DNA of 34,648 nt from Alteromonadaceae bacterium (GCA_002691625.1 NZIK01000076.1:2308-36955); one strand, 5' to 3'. Shown: positions 9,889 through 18,958, counted from the first letter of the stretch. The notes: generated by a model not told the origin, from the sequence alone. Numbers and translations: made by a program.

Positions 9889-10359
9889 ATGTTCACTGCC
9901 AACCTTGCTATGGAAAAAGCCTATCAGTTTTCCCGGTTCGATACTGCTAACCCACTTTCAACATGTTCAGCACACCCGATTTTTCTGGATGATCAGAACT
10001 GGCTGACTTGCGAACATTATGTTCAGGCAAAAACCTTACGCAGCGCCCGGCAAGCCAGTAAAGTTGCTGCGCTGCCTAGCGGTGAAAAAGCCAATGCCTA
10101 TGGGCAGGTCTGGTATCGTAGCAAAATCGCCGACTTTAAAATCACCGCGCCGATACTGATGAAACGCGCTTTGTACACCAAAGTACAAATGTATGACGAA
10201 GTCCGCGAAGCACTGTTTGCAACCGAAGACAGGTTGATTATTGAAACCTCACAATACGATTATTTCTGGGGCATTGGTCGCGATCAGCGAGGCCTGAATC
10301 ATATTGGTAAAGCGTGGATGGACATTCGTCAGAAACTACTTGGCGATTACTCTAACTAA
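9889..10359 (+). CDS. NADAR-family protein (YbiA-like)
   Basis: The 156-residue product has the NADAR/YbiA core: Phe-rich N-terminus (YQFSRFDTANP), the central W-x-T-C-E-H-Y-V-Q-A-K block (Glu42, Lys48), and the C-terminal block YDYFWGIGRDQRGLNHIGKAWMDIR. YbiA proteins are N-glycosidases acting on riboflavin intermediates (damage pre-emption), and other NADAR enzymes remove ADP-ribose from modified nucleobases. Which activity applies here cannot be decided. ATG 9889 follows GAGG, with some distance. It is flanked by 138 bp and 279 bp of non-coding DNA and no partner gene is seen. Confidence 0.85.
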   Translation: MFTANLAMEKAYQFSRFDTANPLSTCSAHPIFLDDQNWLTCEHYVQAKTLRSARQASKVAALPSGEKANAYGQVWYRSKIADFKITAPILMKRALYTKVQMYDEVREALFATEDRLIIETSQYDYFWGIGRDQRGLNHIGKAWMDIRQKLLGDYSN

Positions 10360-10514
10360 AGCAAGGCTATCAGCGCGTTCAAAGGGGGGCGGGTTTTATA
10401 AATACGCCCGGCGGCAGTGATGGCCGCTTGTTAGCAGCGTAAGGCAATTCCTCTATAATCACTACTCTAAATTCTTCACTTTCACCGGCTGGGGAAATTG
10501 CTGCTTCTCAGCGA

Positions 10515-10530
10515 GTTTCACATGTGAAAC
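10515..10530. promoter_or_regulatory. Candidate KdgR operator upstream of kduD
   Basis: GTTTCACATGTGAAAC is a perfect 16-bp palindrome 108 bp upstream of kduD, within the otherwise empty 10360-10638 gap. Known gammaproteobacterial KdgR (IclR-family) sites are built from TGAAAC/GTTTCA half-sites, and a kdgR-like gene lies two genes downstream. The half-site identity supports the assignment, although their order here (GTTTCA first) differs from the classic arrangement. Confidence 0.5.
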
Positions 10531-10638
10531 AAACCTGCGGTATTTGGCCCTTCAGCCACGGATTACTTGCTTCAATTCAGGCCTGACAATCACACTATAG
10601 GCTCATTTGCGAAAGTTAGCTGACAGGAGAACGGGTAT

Positions 10639-11403
10639 ATGACCTCCCCCGATTTTGGATTAACCAACAAGGTTGCTTTAGTCACCGGTGCCAGCCGTGG
10701 CATTGGTCAGGCGCTGGCTACAGGGTTGGCGGGGGCCGGTGCAAAAGTCATTTGTGCCAGCAGTCGTGAAGGCGGTTGTGCCGACACCGTCAGCAAAATT
10801 ACCGATGCAGGTGGTGAGGCCACAGAACTGTTTGCCGATTTATCAGACGCCACGGCCGTGCAAGCTCTCGCTGATAAAGCCAAAGGCGTTTACGGCGAGG
10901 TCGATGTGCTGGTGAACAATGGCGGCACGATTTTTCGCAGTCCGGCGGTGGAATTCCCATTGGAGCAATGGCAGCACGTGTTACAGGTAAACCTCGATGC
11001 CACTTTTATTTTGTGTCAGCAAATTGGTAAGGATATGGTCGCTCGCCAGCAGGGCAAAATTATTAATATAGCGTCCATGCTCAGCTACAGCGGAGGCATT
11101 ACGGTGCCAGCGTACACCGCCAGTAAGCATGCGGTGGCAGGCTTAACCAAGGCACTTGCCAACGAGTGGGGGCAGCATAATGTGCAGGTCAATGCCATCG
11201 CGCCGGGTTATATCCGTACCGACAACACCCAAGCGCTGCAGGATGATCCTGAGCGCAGTAATGAAATTCTCAAACGTATCCCGGCCGCGCGCTGGGGCGA
11301 AACCGCAGATTTACAGGGTGCGGCCGTATTTTTGGCCAGTGCCGCCAGTAACTACATTAATGGGCATGTACTCGCCGTCGATGGCGGGTTCCTGGCCCGA
11401 TAG
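10639..11403 (+). CDS. kduD: 2-dehydro-3-deoxy-D-gluconate 5-dehydrogenase KduD (SDR family)
   Basis: This 254-residue classical short-chain dehydrogenase interconverts 2,5-diketo-3-deoxygluconate and 2-keto-3-deoxygluconate with NAD(H), downstream of KduI in unsaturated uronate catabolism. Visible features are the dinucleotide-binding TGASRGIG (residues 16-23), NNGG at 91-94, Ser144, and catalytic Tyr157-x3-Lys161 in AYTASKHAVAG. The C-terminus CLAVDGGF-like VLAVDGGFLAR is normal for SDRs. AGGAGA precedes ATG 10639. It is followed after 25 bp by kduI, which makes KduD more likely than a general SDR. Confidence 0.9.
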   Translation: MTSPDFGLTNKVALVTGASRGIGQALATGLAGAGAKVICASSREGGCADTVSKITDAGGEATELFADLSDATAVQALADKAKGVYGEVDVLVNNGGTIFRSPAVEFPLEQWQHVLQVNLDATFILCQQIGKDMVARQQGKIINIASMLSYSGGITVPAYTASKHAVAGLTKALANEWGQHNVQVNAIAPGYIRTDNTQALQDDPERSNEILKRIPAARWGETADLQGAAVFLASAASNYINGHVLAVDGGFLAR

Positions 11404-11428
11404 CAACGAATTGATTTAAGGACTTATT

Positions 11429-12277
11429 ATGTCTAACAAAACTGAATATGAAGTCAGGTATGCAGTAGGGCAGTGCGAAGTAAAAGGTTACGACACGACC
11501 GAGCTACGCGACACCTTTCTGGTCGACAAACTGATGACACCCGGCAAGGTTTATTGGGTATACAGCCATTACGAGCGATTCATGCTGGGCAGCGCAGTAC
11601 CCACAGACTCACCGCTGGTGCTGGAAACACTGGATGCCCTGAAGGCTGAGCATTTTCTTGACCGCCGTGAGCTGGGCATTATTAACATTGGCGGCGACGG
11701 CACCGTGGTAGCCGATGGCGAAGAGTTCAACCTGGCCCGCGAAGAAGCGCTGTATATCGCTAAAGGGAATAAAACGGTAACTTTTTATTCCAACGATCCG
11801 GAGAAGCCTGCCAAGTTTTATTTAAACTCAGCGCCGGCCCATCATGCTTACAGCAATAAAAAAATTGGTAAACGTGATGCCAGGGTGTTGCACCTTGGAG
11901 GCCAGGAAACGTCCAATGAACGGAACATTAATCAGCTAATGATTAACACCGTGGTGGAAACCTGTCAGTTACAAATGGGGCTTACCCGCCTGCTGCCGGG
12001 CAGCGTGTGGAATACCATGCCTGCCCATCAGCATGACCGCCGTAATGAAGTGTACTTCTATCTTGATCTCGACGAAGGTCAGGCGGTTTGCCACATCATG
12101 GGAGAACCCCATGAAACACGGCATATCTTTGTGCAGAATGAACAGGCCGTGTTGTCACCACCCTGGTCTATTCACTGCGGTGTGGGCACGTCAAATTATG
12201 CCTTTATCTGGGGCATGGCGGGTGAAAACCTCGACTACGGCGACATGGACAGCTACCCGCCGGATCAACTCCGTTAG
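11429..12277 (+). CDS. kduI: 5-dehydro-4-deoxy-D-glucuronate isomerase KduI
   Basis: A 282-residue cupin-type zinc enzyme (E. coli 278) that isomerises 5-keto-4-deoxyuronate, from unsaturated oligouronates, to 2,5-diketo-3-deoxygluconate for KduD. The zinc site matches the family: His200 and His202 in PAHQHDRRNEVYFY, Glu207, and His249 in PPWSIHCGVG. The C-terminus has the conserved WGMAGENLDYGDMD. AAGGA precedes ATG 11429. It forms an operon with kduD and probably kdgR. No polysaccharide lyase, kdgK or kdgA is present in the window, so the parent polymer (pectin or another uronate polymer) cannot be told. Confidence 0.96.
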   Translation: MSNKTEYEVRYAVGQCEVKGYDTTELRDTFLVDKLMTPGKVYWVYSHYERFMLGSAVPTDSPLVLETLDALKAEHFLDRRELGIINIGGDGTVVADGEEFNLAREEALYIAKGNKTVTFYSNDPEKPAKFYLNSAPAHHAYSNKKIGKRDARVLHLGGQETSNERNINQLMINTVVETCQLQMGLTRLLPGSVWNTMPAHQHDRRNEVYFYLDLDEGQAVCHIMGEPHETRHIFVQNEQAVLSPPWSIHCGVGTSNYAFIWGMAGENLDYGDMDSYPPDQLR

Positions 12278-12332
12278 TAGCTATTTCGCCTGAGTCCTAT
12301 ACTATGATTAATGATGTAACCCGGAAGTGATT

Positions 12333-13109
12333 ATGGAACGTTATCTGATCCCCAGTGTTAACCATGCCTGTCAGATTTTCAGAATTCTGGCCAATGCGCC
12401 GGAGGGGATGACCATGCACGAGATGGAGGTGGCGCTGGAGTTACCTCGTACCACGCTGTTCAGGTTACTGCGTACGCTTTGCAATGAGCAGATGCTGGAG
12501 AAACGGGGCAAACGCTACTTTTGCGGTACCGACCTGATGAAGCTCGTGTTACACATTATCAACTCCGATCGAATGCACCAGTTGGCGATCCCGCACATTC
12601 AGCGCCTTGCCCTGAAAAGCGGCCATACGGCCCATCTGGCGGTGCCCAATAACGGCAGTATTCTGATTGTGGAAGTGGTGGACAGTCCCAACCCCCTGAT
12701 GGTTTCTAAACGCCCTGGCGTGCAGGCCCAACTGCATTGCTCGGCCGGCGGCAAAGTGTTTCTGGCGTTTCTGTATTACGACAATCTGGAGTTAATCCTG
12801 CAGGAACACCCCATGGAGAAACACACCGAATATACCATTACCGACATCGATAAACTCCGCGAGGAGCTCAAACGCGTAGAAGCCTTGGGCTATGCGGTAG
12901 ATGAGCGCGAATACAATAAAGATGTGCGTTGTCTTGCCGTACCGGTAAGAGACAACCGCGGCGTAGTAGTGGCTTCTGTAGGGGTTACCGCGCCAGCAGT
13001 GACCTTCCCTAAATCGCAAATTCCGGCAGTGGCTGAGTTTGCCAAAGAAGCGGCCCGGGGCATTTATCGCGATACTTATCAGCTATCGGAAAAACGCCTG
13101 GGTGCTTAG
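12333..13109 (+). CDS. kdgR: IclR-family regulator, KdgR-like
   Basis: This 258-residue protein has an N-terminal winged HTH (about residues 10-65; EGMTMHEMEVALELPRTTLFRLLRTL) and a C-terminal IclR effector domain (about 80-250) with VSKRPGVQAQLHCSAGGKVFLAF and DVRCLAVPVRDNRGVVVASVGVTAP. KdgR represses pectin/uronate genes and is released by 2-keto-3-deoxygluconate. GGAAG at 12323-12327 favours ATG 12333 over in-frame GTG 12327. Placement after kduDI supports the KdgR assignment; the candidate operator is the palindrome at 10515. The stop overlaps the convergent gene by 4 bp. Confidence 0.82.
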   Translation: MERYLIPSVNHACQIFRILANAPEGMTMHEMEVALELPRTTLFRLLRTLCNEQMLEKRGKRYFCGTDLMKLVLHIINSDRMHQLAIPHIQRLALKSGHTAHLAVPNNGSILIVEVVDSPNPLMVSKRPGVQAQLHCSAGGKVFLAFLYYDNLELILQEHPMEKHTEYTITDIDKLREELKRVEALGYAVDEREYNKDVRCLAVPVRDNRGVVVASVGVTAPAVTFPKSQIPAVAEFAKEAARGIYRDTYQLSEKRLGA

Positions 13110-13459
13110 GGTTGTCGCTCTCCCGCCGGCATTTCACTGACAGTTATCTGATATCGGCTGAGCAGAAAGCCAAGCAGAAGGAAAATAACCCCTGCCACAC
13201 TCATGGCTAATACCGCATGAAAGGTATGGCTGTTGAAGCGATCGGTAATTTCTCTTATCACTTCACTGTGCAGCACTACTTTACTTTGCTTTAAGCCGAG
13301 GCGGGTATATTGCTCGTTTTGAATATCGTGCAGATTGAACAGGTAATCAGACGTACCTTCGATCATGGATGAGACGTAAAAAGCCTGAATAAACAGTAAA
13401 AAGCCAGCGGCGAAAAAGAAAGTACTGATCCCTTTGGTGCTGATAGTCAGGTTCATCAT
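13106..13459 (-). CDS. Small two-helix membrane protein of unknown function
   Basis: The product is 117 residues. A hydrophobic segment near the N-terminus (ISTFFFAAGFLLFIQAFYVSS) and another at the C-terminus (FHAVLAMSVAGVIFLLLGFLLS) flank a hydrophilic, probably periplasmic middle of about 50 residues. Start ATG 13459 is chosen because AAGGAGG sits 4 bp before it; the upstream GTG would place the start inside that ribosome binding site. The family was not recognised. It is convergent with kdgR (4-bp overlap) and divergent from the M28 peptidase. Confidence 0.7.
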   Translation of the reverse strand: MMNLTISTKGISTFFFAAGFLLFIQAFYVSSMIEGTSDYLFNLHDIQNEQYTRLGLKQSKVVLHSEVIREITDRFNSHTFHAVLAMSVAGVIFLLLGFLLSRYQITVSEMPAGERQP

Positions 13460-13686
13460 AGTGCCTCCTTGCACTGCTTAACTAAAGTGTTGCTCCATTC
13501 CTGAGCCGTAAGCGGCTAACCTTGCCGCCCATTAAATATAGTCTAAAACCCGCTAATTTCTCCAGTGTACTGAGCGCAAAAATACGCTTTTCATGCAAGC
13601 CACAATAACCGTGGGAAATTTAAGGGTTTGAGCGGCGCGGCGTTATTGGGTAGTCTCTGGTTAATTCACTTTTTCTTATAAACAGC

Positions 13687-15291
13687 ATGATAAAAACACT
13701 TATTCTGAGCAGCGCACTGCTTTGTACGTTTGCCTGCCTCGCGGATATCGGCAACAGCATTAATCTGGATAGTTACCGGCAGGCTGTGAAAACCCTTGCC
13801 AGTGATGAATTCGAGGGGCGTGCACCGCTTTCCGATGGCGAAACTAAAACCGTGGCGTATCTGGTAAAACAGTTTCGCGAGATGGGCCTGCAGCCGGCAT
13901 TTGATGATAGCTATATCCAGCCAGTGCCTCTGGCTAAAATTGCCGCCAGTCAGGACATGTCGTTATCTGTTGGAGATACCAGCTTTACCAATGGCGAAGA
14001 CTTTGTGGCCCGTACTGAGCGTATTATCGATGAAATCACGCTGGATAGTGAGGTTGTGTTTGTCGGCTATGGTATTAATGCGCCGGAGTATCAGTGGAAT
14101 GATTATGCCGGGGTTGATGTTAAGGGCAAAACCGTGGTCGTACTGGTTAATGATCCGGGCTTTACCTCTGGCGACAAGACGTTCTTCGATGGCCAGGCCA
14201 TGACCTACTACGGTCGCTGGACTTACAAATATGAAGAGGCCGCCCGTCAGGGGGCTAAGGCGGTGTTTATTGTTCATGAAACCATGGCGGCCGGCTATGG
14301 CTGGGGCGTGGTGAAAGCCGGTGGCACCACGGCAAAATACACCCTGGTAGACAAGAATCATAACCTATCGAAAGTCGGTGTGATGGGCTGGATAACACTG
14401 CGCGCGGCCGAAAAAATGTTTGCCGCATCGGGTTTGGATTACCGGCAATTAAAAACGCAGGCGGGTAAGCCAGGCTTCAAAGCCATCGAGCTGCAACAGC
14501 GCGCCAAACTGACACTGCGCAACACCATTGAACACAAGGCATCACAAAACGTTGCCGCGATTTTGCCCGGTAGCGAAGCCCAGCATGAGTGGGTTGCCTT
14601 ACATGCCCACTGGGATGGCCTGGGTAAGGGCACAGAGAATGGCCAGCAAGTGATCCTGAACGGTGCGGTGGACAATGCTTCTGGTGTAGCGGGTGTGTTG
14701 GAGCTTGCCAGGGTCTTTAAGCAAAGAGCCGAAGCCGCACCCTTTAAACGTACGCTGATGTTTGGTGCTTTTACCGCTGAGGAAACCGGCTTAATTGGTG
14801 CAGAGCATTTTGCTAAACCCCCGCCTGTGCCGGTTAAGGATATCGTCGCATTTTTAAATATTGACGGCATGAACGTCAATGATGCCACACCCTATACGCT
14901 GCAATATGGTGAGAATATCTCTGAACTGGAAGACTATGTTGCCCGGGTGGCCAAAAGCCAGGGGCGCTTTGTTAAGCCGGATCCACGGCCGCAAAATGGC
15001 CTGTTTTTCCGCTCCGATCATTTCGCAGCAGCCCGCCAGGGGATCCCGTCTTACTTGTTTATGAGTCTGGGAGATACCGATCCGCAATTTATCGCCAGTC
15101 GTTATCATAAATCCGGTGATGATTACTTTGATAGCTGGTCATTAGGCGGGGTGGTTCAGGATCTGGACCTGATTGGGCAGATTATGGCTGAGCTTGCCAA
15201 TAACGGCGACTGGCCGGGCTGGAAAGCCGACTCGTCCTTTAAAGAAGCGCGGATTGCTTCGGGCCGCGGGAACTCGTCTGTCGAAGATTAA
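13687..15291 (+). CDS. Exported M28-family zinc metallopeptidase with PA insert
   Basis: The 534-residue product starts with a signal peptide (MIKTLILSSALLCTFACLA). A protease-associated insert lies at about residues 115-260 (VFVGYGINAPEYQWNDYAGVDVKGK reads VGYGINAPEYQWNDY here). The M28 catalytic domain follows, with His308 and Asp310 (HAHWDGLG), bridging Asp329 (GAVDNASGVAG), Glu365-Glu366 (TAEETGLIGAEHF), Asp393 (LNIDGMN) and His474 (RYHKSGDD). The two-zinc site is complete. It probably removes N-terminal amino acids from peptides in the periplasm or outside the cell. The gene is monocistronic and no strong ribosome binding site precedes ATG 13687. Confidence 0.9.
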   Translation: MIKTLILSSALLCTFACLADIGNSINLDSYRQAVKTLASDEFEGRAPLSDGETKTVAYLVKQFREMGLQPAFDDSYIQPVPLAKIAASQDMSLSVGDTSFTNGEDFVARTERIIDEITLDSEVVFVGYGINAPEYQWNDYAGVDVKGKTVVVLVNDPGFTSGDKTFFDGQAMTYYGRWTYKYEEAARQGAKAVFIVHETMAAGYGWGVVKAGGTTAKYTLVDKNHNLSKVGVMGWITLRAAEKMFAASGLDYRQLKTQAGKPGFKAIELQQRAKLTLRNTIEHKASQNVAAILPGSEAQHEWVALHAHWDGLGKGTENGQQVILNGAVDNASGVAGVLELARVFKQRAEAAPFKRTLMFGAFTAEETGLIGAEHFAKPPPVPVKDIVAFLNIDGMNVNDATPYTLQYGENISELEDYVARVAKSQGRFVKPDPRPQNGLFFRSDHFAAARQGIPSYLFMSLGDTDPQFIASRYHKSGDDYFDSWSLGGVVQDLDLIGQIMAELANNGDWPGWKADSSFKEARIASGRGNSSVED

Positions 15292-15380
15292 TCGGCTGGC
15301 GTTACCATTTTGCTAACCAGTGCGGCCATGGTGCCAGCGTCGATGGCCTGCATATCAATCAGCCGTAACGCTTGTACCAT
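15288..15380 (-). other. Coding-like minus-strand stretch downstream of the cupin gene
   Basis: A minus-strand frame is open from about 15485 down to TAA at 15288-15290. It reads like real protein (AARERLKTAHFLKYKK, then TLHMVQALRLIDMQAIDAG). An in-frame ATG at 15380 gives 30 residues, with no clear ribosome binding site. The upstream half overlaps the 3' end of the WbuC-like gene in another frame. It could be a tiny gene, a gene remnant or chance. Its stop abuts the M28 stop. Confidence 0.15.
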
Positions 15381-15403
15381 ATGCAGGGTGGCCTTTTTAT
15401 ACT

Positions 15404-15895
15404 TTAAAAAATGAGCGGTCTTAAGGCGTTCCCTGGCCGCAGTGTTTTCATACCGGCCAGAAAAGCCGGAACATTGTCGTCGCCCTCAGCCGGCGCCCAG
15501 CCTGCAAAGTCCTTATCGTCAGTCACTTCGTAGGGGCCTTGTTTTACTTCGACAAAAGTAACCGGCTGGTTACACACGGTTGCATGCCATGTGTTAGGCG
15601 GTATTTCCACCCCCAGACAATCACTGCCCGGTCCCAGAGCAACGCGCTCGGTGAGCACGCCGTGATCGTCAAAAAACAGCAGTTCAAGGCAGCCGTCCAC
15701 CACCATAAAAAACTCCCATTTATGTGGTTGGCTATGGCGATGAGGCCTGACATAAGAGTCTGGCAGCATACACACAAACAGGCGCTGTACCGGCTGCTGG
15801 TAGTCGTCATGCACATTATGGTGAGCGCGACGGCGCGGGCTGGCTTCTGCCCGGGTTCTTAGTTCACTGAGTAATTCAAGATCAAACTTCTTCAT
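15404..15895 (-). CDS. WbuC-family cupin-fold metalloprotein
   Basis: The 163-residue product has a cupin core with metal-binding histidines in YVRPHRHSQPHKWEFFMVVDG (about residues 48-68) and the second cupin motif in VEIPPNTWHATV (about 97-108), followed by FVEVKQGPYE. The N-terminal ELRTRAEASPRRRAHHNVHD also matches WbuC proteins, which were named from O-antigen clusters and whose role remains unclear. The C-terminal ~25 residues are variable. The start overlaps the 3' end of plsB by 14 bp on the same strand, suggesting co-transcription. No sugar-nucleotide genes are nearby. Confidence 0.82.
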   Translation of the reverse strand: MKKFDLELLSELRTRAEASPRRRAHHNVHDDYQQPVQRLFVCMLPDSYVRPHRHSQPHKWEFFMVVDGCLELLFFDDHGVLTERVALGPGSDCLGVEIPPNTWHATVCNQPVTFVEVKQGPYEVTDDKDFAGWAPAEGDDNVPAFLAGMKTLRPGNALRPLIF

Positions 15896-18359
15896 CGGCG
15901 CCTGCTTCCCTGTCGGCCTGCAGAATATCCTGCTGTAAATGCTGCACTATCTCCGGCCAGACTAACGCCATGATGTCTTTACGCAGGGCTGAGGCTTCCT
16001 CGGAGTACTTCAGGCTGCCGTCCTCATCTGCATCGAGCCAGTGATTATCCCGTAACGCGCTGATAAAACTCGACAGCACATTTTTATCGTAAAACTCCGG
16101 CGAGTGCATGCCATACAATTTGGATAAACGCTCGGCAACGGTTTTGCTTTCCCGCTCCAGGGCATTGCGGCTAATCGATTTGTCGCGTTTAAGAATGGTC
16201 AGCACTACCGCGTAACGCTGAAGAGTTTCCTGCATACAGCGACTCAGCAGCCAGCTTGAATGGAATTGTTCGCTGTCGGCTTCCGGCAACGCCAGATAAC
16301 GTCCCTTTTGCTGCAACATGCCGGTTTGTTTGAATGCATCAATCAGCTGCGCGGTGTAAGCCAGCGCTTCATCCTGCGAAAGGTGCAGGAATAGCTCGCG
16401 CTGCAGCAGCGGATAAAGCGCCGCAATTAACTGCAGAATGTTGGTTTTCTCCAGTTTGCCATGGGCAAAAATGGCCGTCATGACAATGCCCGGCAGTGCG
16501 AACAGGTGAATAATATTATTCCGGTAGTAGGTTAAAAACACCGCATTATCCGGCATCGGACTAATCAGCGTGCCGTAGTTGTCTTCGCTTACCTGTAACC
16601 GTTTTAACGATAAGGTGTGGTCGAGCAGCGCGTCGGCATCATCTTTGGGCAGAGTGGCATTAGCGCTGTACGGGGCCAGCTCAAACAGGGCGAGATAATC
16701 CCGCATCGCCTGGGCCAGCTCCGTTTTACTCATGGTCTGGGTTTTTGACGCCAGCAGGCATAGCGCGGTGAGCGCCATACCATTAATCGCAGCTGCGCTA
16801 TTTACCCGAGTCATTAACTCATTGGCCAGGCCGTTAACCGTGGGTGTTAACCAGGCGGGTTTTTTCTCAGGGTTTAACGTCTGACTCTCACGCCAGTCAG
16901 GAGCTTTATTGTCGAGAAATTGATTGAGCGGCAGTGGCTCGCCAAAATTCACAAAGCCGTGGCCGTAATTTTTGAGCTTTTTAATGGCTGAAAACACCTG
17001 CCAGTTGGACTCTTTCTTTTTCGCGCCGCCCTTGAGCTCGCTCAGGTAGCTCTTCACTTCCATAACGTTTTCGTAGCCAATGTACACTGGCACCAGACTG
17101 ATTGGGCGGTTGACGCCTTTAACCGCGGCCTGAATGGTCATGGCCAGCATGCCGGTTTTCGGCGGGATCAGGCGTCCGGTACGGCTGCGGCCGCCTTCCG
17201 GGTAATACTTAACGGCGTAGCCTTTTTTAAACAGTAACTCAAGATACTCGCGGAATACGGCGGGGTAGAGCTTGTTACCGGCAAAACTGCGGCGCAGGAA
17301 GAACGCGCCGCCGCGCCGGAAAATACCGCCTACCGGCCAGAAATTAAGATTAATACCTGCTGCGATATGCGGTGTGACGAGGCCTTCGTGGTAGATCACA
17401 TACGTCAGCAACAGGTAGTCCATATGACTACGGTGGCAGGGTACGTAGATGATTTCGTGGCCATTATTGGCCAGTTCACGAATACGGTTAGCGTGACCAA
17501 CGCTGATACCGTTATAAATTTTGTTCCAGATACGGGTTAACAGGCGATCACCAAAGCGGATCAGCCCTTCCCGGTAATCGGCGGCAATTTCAGTCAGGTA
17601 GCCTGCGGCAACCTGGCGTGCTTCATCGGCACTGAGCTTTTTAGCGCGCATCTCTTCGCCAATGGCATTGCGAACCATTTCAGCGCCGAGCACCGCATTG
17701 TTCAGTTCCTGACGTTCCAGCAGGGTTGGGCCGGTCATGGCCTGGCGCTTACGATGAAAGTGAGTGCTTGCTACACGGGAAAGCTTATGGGCCAGCTTTT
17801 CATCGGTACTGTGCTGATCGGCCATTGCCCGTGATGACACCGCCTGGCTGTAACTGATAAAGGTGTCGCGACCCAAAAACAACACGATAAAGAATTTGCG
17901 TAACCAACTTGGCGCGGCTGACAGGGTGAGTAAATCCGCCAGGCCCGGCTTGCCTTTGCCTGGCGCCCTGCCCCAGGTGATAAATACCGGCACCACCTGA
18001 ACATCGAGGTCGGTGTGATCGCGGTGCAAATGAAACAGATCGGTAAAAACCGGCTCAATATCAGTGTTTTGATTGCGTTTGCGCAGCAGTGCTTCAGTAC
18101 GACGCAGAAACAGGCTGCCCGGATAGTTTTTATTTGCCAGCGTCACCGGCTCAATGGGGTCAGGCAGACCCATCTTTTGCGCGGACATTTGCAATGCCAG
18201 CTGATCGGTGACCGAATCGGATGGCAGTAAATAAATTATGGGGCGTGATTTATCGATGCCGAGTTCACTCTCAACATCAGAAGGAATACTGTTGGTTTTC
18301 ACCAGCCACTTAACCGGTAGACGAAACACGTTAAGCAAAGCCTGACGCATCCAAGTCAT
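15882..18359 (-). CDS. plsB: Glycerol-3-phosphate 1-O-acyltransferase PlsB
   Basis: This 825-residue inner-membrane enzyme (E. coli 807) transfers an acyl group from acyl-CoA or acyl-ACP to sn-glycerol-3-phosphate, the first step of phospholipid synthesis. The HX4D catalytic motif is His309/Asp314 in CHRSHMDYLLL. Downstream blocks GGAFFLRRSF and YYPEGGRSRTGR (substrate binding) and ISLVPVYIGYENVME are typical. The long helical C-terminal half (about 480-815) is also normal for PlsB. ATG 18359 starts MTWMRQALLNVFRLPVKWLV. The cupin gene overlaps its 3' end. Confidence 0.97.
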   Translation of the reverse strand: MTWMRQALLNVFRLPVKWLVKTNSIPSDVESELGIDKSRPIIYLLPSDSVTDQLALQMSAQKMGLPDPIEPVTLANKNYPGSLFLRRTEALLRKRNQNTDIEPVFTDLFHLHRDHTDLDVQVVPVFITWGRAPGKGKPGLADLLTLSAAPSWLRKFFIVLFLGRDTFISYSQAVSSRAMADQHSTDEKLAHKLSRVASTHFHRKRQAMTGPTLLERQELNNAVLGAEMVRNAIGEEMRAKKLSADEARQVAAGYLTEIAADYREGLIRFGDRLLTRIWNKIYNGISVGHANRIRELANNGHEIIYVPCHRSHMDYLLLTYVIYHEGLVTPHIAAGINLNFWPVGGIFRRGGAFFLRRSFAGNKLYPAVFREYLELLFKKGYAVKYYPEGGRSRTGRLIPPKTGMLAMTIQAAVKGVNRPISLVPVYIGYENVMEVKSYLSELKGGAKKKESNWQVFSAIKKLKNYGHGFVNFGEPLPLNQFLDNKAPDWRESQTLNPEKKPAWLTPTVNGLANELMTRVNSAAAINGMALTALCLLASKTQTMSKTELAQAMRDYLALFELAPYSANATLPKDDADALLDHTLSLKRLQVSEDNYGTLISPMPDNAVFLTYYRNNIIHLFALPGIVMTAIFAHGKLEKTNILQLIAALYPLLQRELFLHLSQDEALAYTAQLIDAFKQTGMLQQKGRYLALPEADSEQFHSSWLLSRCMQETLQRYAVVLTILKRDKSISRNALERESKTVAERLSKLYGMHSPEFYDKNVLSSFISALRDNHWLDADEDGSLKYSEEASALRKDIMALVWPEIVQHLQQDILQADREAGADEEV

Positions 18360-18442
18360 GAATTGGGTGTCCTGTTTAATGAAATACCTGCATAGTGTAT
18401 CACGATTTCAGGCAGTTATAGCGTGACAGACCCTGCCTGGCG

Positions 18443-18868
18443 CTAATCCTTAAGTTTTATAGCCAGTGCGCCGCTGGTGCTGATTAAGGCGGTAGCCACA
18501 GTGCCCCAGGTCCAGTCTATCAGGGTAATCAGTAACGGCCAGTCGGCGACGATGGAATAATTGGTGAGGTTATAGGCACCATAAGCCGTGGCACCCACCA
18601 CAGCGCCGTTGAGAAACGCTTTGGCCAGGTTTTGTCTGGCCGGGAGCACCGCCAGATATAAACCCGCCGCGCAGTAGCCAATATAAAACACCAGCCAGGG
18701 CCAGGTGATAAAAGAGTCGCGCAACAAGCCAGACAGACTGCCGAAATACCATTGATTTGCCACCACGCCCAGCCACATGCCATCGAGCACGCCAAACACC
18801 AGCAGCATCGTGACATAAGCCAGTAACAGCTGACTAACACTGGTTTTAGAAGCGTAAGGGGATGTCAT
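18443..18868 (-). CDS. DUF2177-family membrane protein
   Basis: This 141-residue integral membrane protein has about four hydrophobic helices. The family pattern is visible: LDGMWLGVVANQWY near residues 28-41 and YGAYNLTNYSIVADWPLLITLIDWTWG near 96-122. Function is unknown. The start at ATG 18868 has TAAGGAAA at good spacing. It is divergent from the membrane-protein operon at 19087, sharing a 218-bp intergenic region. Confidence 0.85.
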   Translation of the reverse strand: MTSPYASKTSVSQLLLAYVTMLLVFGVLDGMWLGVVANQWYFGSLSGLLRDSFITWPWLVFYIGYCAAGLYLAVLPARQNLAKAFLNGAVVGATAYGAYNLTNYSIVADWPLLITLIDWTWGTVATALISTSGALAIKLKD

Positions 18869-18958
18869 GGTGTTTCCTTAATATGGTGGAGTTCCGTTAC
18901 AAATTGATATGACAGTAAGCCTGAAACAGATCGCTTTGTGCAGATTGATCTTTTTGTA

